Assembly (NCBI GenBank): GCA_030278955.1
Contig: JAOANR010000003.1
Span: 51,804,902-51,868,901, forward strand
Length of the DNA stretch: 64,000 nt
Reading direction: 5' to 3'
Source of the DNA: Hygrophila difformis
Lineage: Eukaryota; Streptophyta; Magnoliopsida; Lamiales; Acanthaceae
Of the stretch, positions 63,601 through 64,000 are shown in pieces; position 1 is the stretch's first letter; each line of letters begins with the position of its first letter. The position numbers and the translations under genes were made by a program. Under the pieces are notes generated by a model. That model worked only from the letters and a program-made list of their open reading frames with translations. It searched no databases and had not been told where the DNA came from.

Positions 63601-64000
63601 GGCCTTCTCCAACCCACCCTGCATTTTGGCATTTGTGCAGGGTGGGAATGGAGGGTGGGGCTCCAACCCACCCTGCAAAATTGCAGCAAGCACCCTCCCA
63701 ATGGGAGGGTGCTTCAGTGTTCCGCCCATTTGGGCGGAACACTGTTCATCCCTGCAATTTTTTTTTTTTTTGGTATGTTGTTGCTTTGAAAATAAAAATA
63801 AATATATCACGCATATTTTGTATAGAAAATTGTTTGTATTTTTTATAAATTTATAAAGGAAATATAAAATAGATTATATAGGGAATATTCCTTCACCCTT
63901 CAAAAATAGAGAGTTGGGTTGGAGATGAAATTACTGTAGCTATCCTGCAAAAATAGAGATTTGTACTGTAGCTCCTGTAAAAATAGAGGGTATGGTTGGA
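63601..64000. mobile_element. Harbinger-like MITE with four hairpins, cut by the window edge
   Basis: GGCCTTCTCCAACCC after TAA (63598-63600) fits a PIF/Harbinger-type terminus. The window ends in GGTTGGA, which would be the start of the inverted right terminus. Within the first 145 bases are four successive palindromes: 63613-63646 (11-bp arms), 63673-63686 (6-bp arms), 63688-63714 (13-bp arms, one central base) and 63716-63743 (13-bp arms, two central bases). A T run and AT-rich sequence follow. Non-coding. Confidence 0.65.

Overview
This is nuclear DNA of a flowering plant, probably a eudicot. The evidence is an EXORDIUM-like (PHI-1 family) gene, plant-type LTR retrotransposons (Athila, Tekay-like chromovirus, Ty1/copia), plant L1-type LINEs with a C-terminal RNase H, a tRNA-derived SINE, and Stowaway, hAT and Harbinger-like MITEs. 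No species call can be supported. The only intact stand-alone host gene is the EXORDIUM-like gene at 60370-61293 (minus strand). Almost everything else is nested, mostly broken, transposable elements.

Layout. 1-2220: 5' half of a copia element on the minus strand, running off the left edge. 2221-5628: AT-rich DNA with a SINE, a tandem repeat, a Stowaway MITE, a 5'-truncated LINE and a small foldback. 5646-54115: one LINE (LINE-1) whose target-site duplications lie 48 kb apart because it was hit repeatedly. A Tekay-like Gypsy element (7459-17802, minus) sits at the very start of ORF2. A 32.7-kb inverted cluster of Athila elements (18516-51207) sits in the middle of ORF2. 54269-59824: a second, 5'-truncated LINE of the same kind. 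60370-61352: the EXORDIUM-like gene and its TATA box. 61895-64000: a second SINE copy, a long foldback element carrying a hAT MITE, and a hairpin-rich Harbinger-like MITE cut by the right edge.

Athila cluster. Element 1 (18516-28978, plus strand) has a 5.8-kb 5' LTR, no gag or pol, and a truncated 3' LTR. It is joined head-on at 28978/28979 to the broken gag of element 3 (minus strand). The 4.6-kb LTR of element 3 (31371-35959) is also the 3' LTR of element 2 (31371-51207, minus), which carries a full but inactivated gag-pol frame and a long region after pol. About 530 bp of LINE-1 is missing between the two ends of the cluster. This fits two insertions in opposite orientation followed by a deletion.

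Most notable. (1) Athila LTRs carry arrays of nested palindromes with the same architecture but a different palindromic word in each subfamily, with paired changes in the arms. (2) The Tekay-like LTR carries six small hairpins with a constant loop and co-varying stems. (3) The Athila region after pol repeats a module made of a hairpin, a copy of the PPT-LTR junction and, in four of five copies, a 3' splice site. (4) The same region holds an F-box gene with TATA box, short first exon, intron and F-box exon that join in frame, in the position where Athila elements usually carry an env-like ORF. Its promoter carries the same palindromic word as the LTRs.
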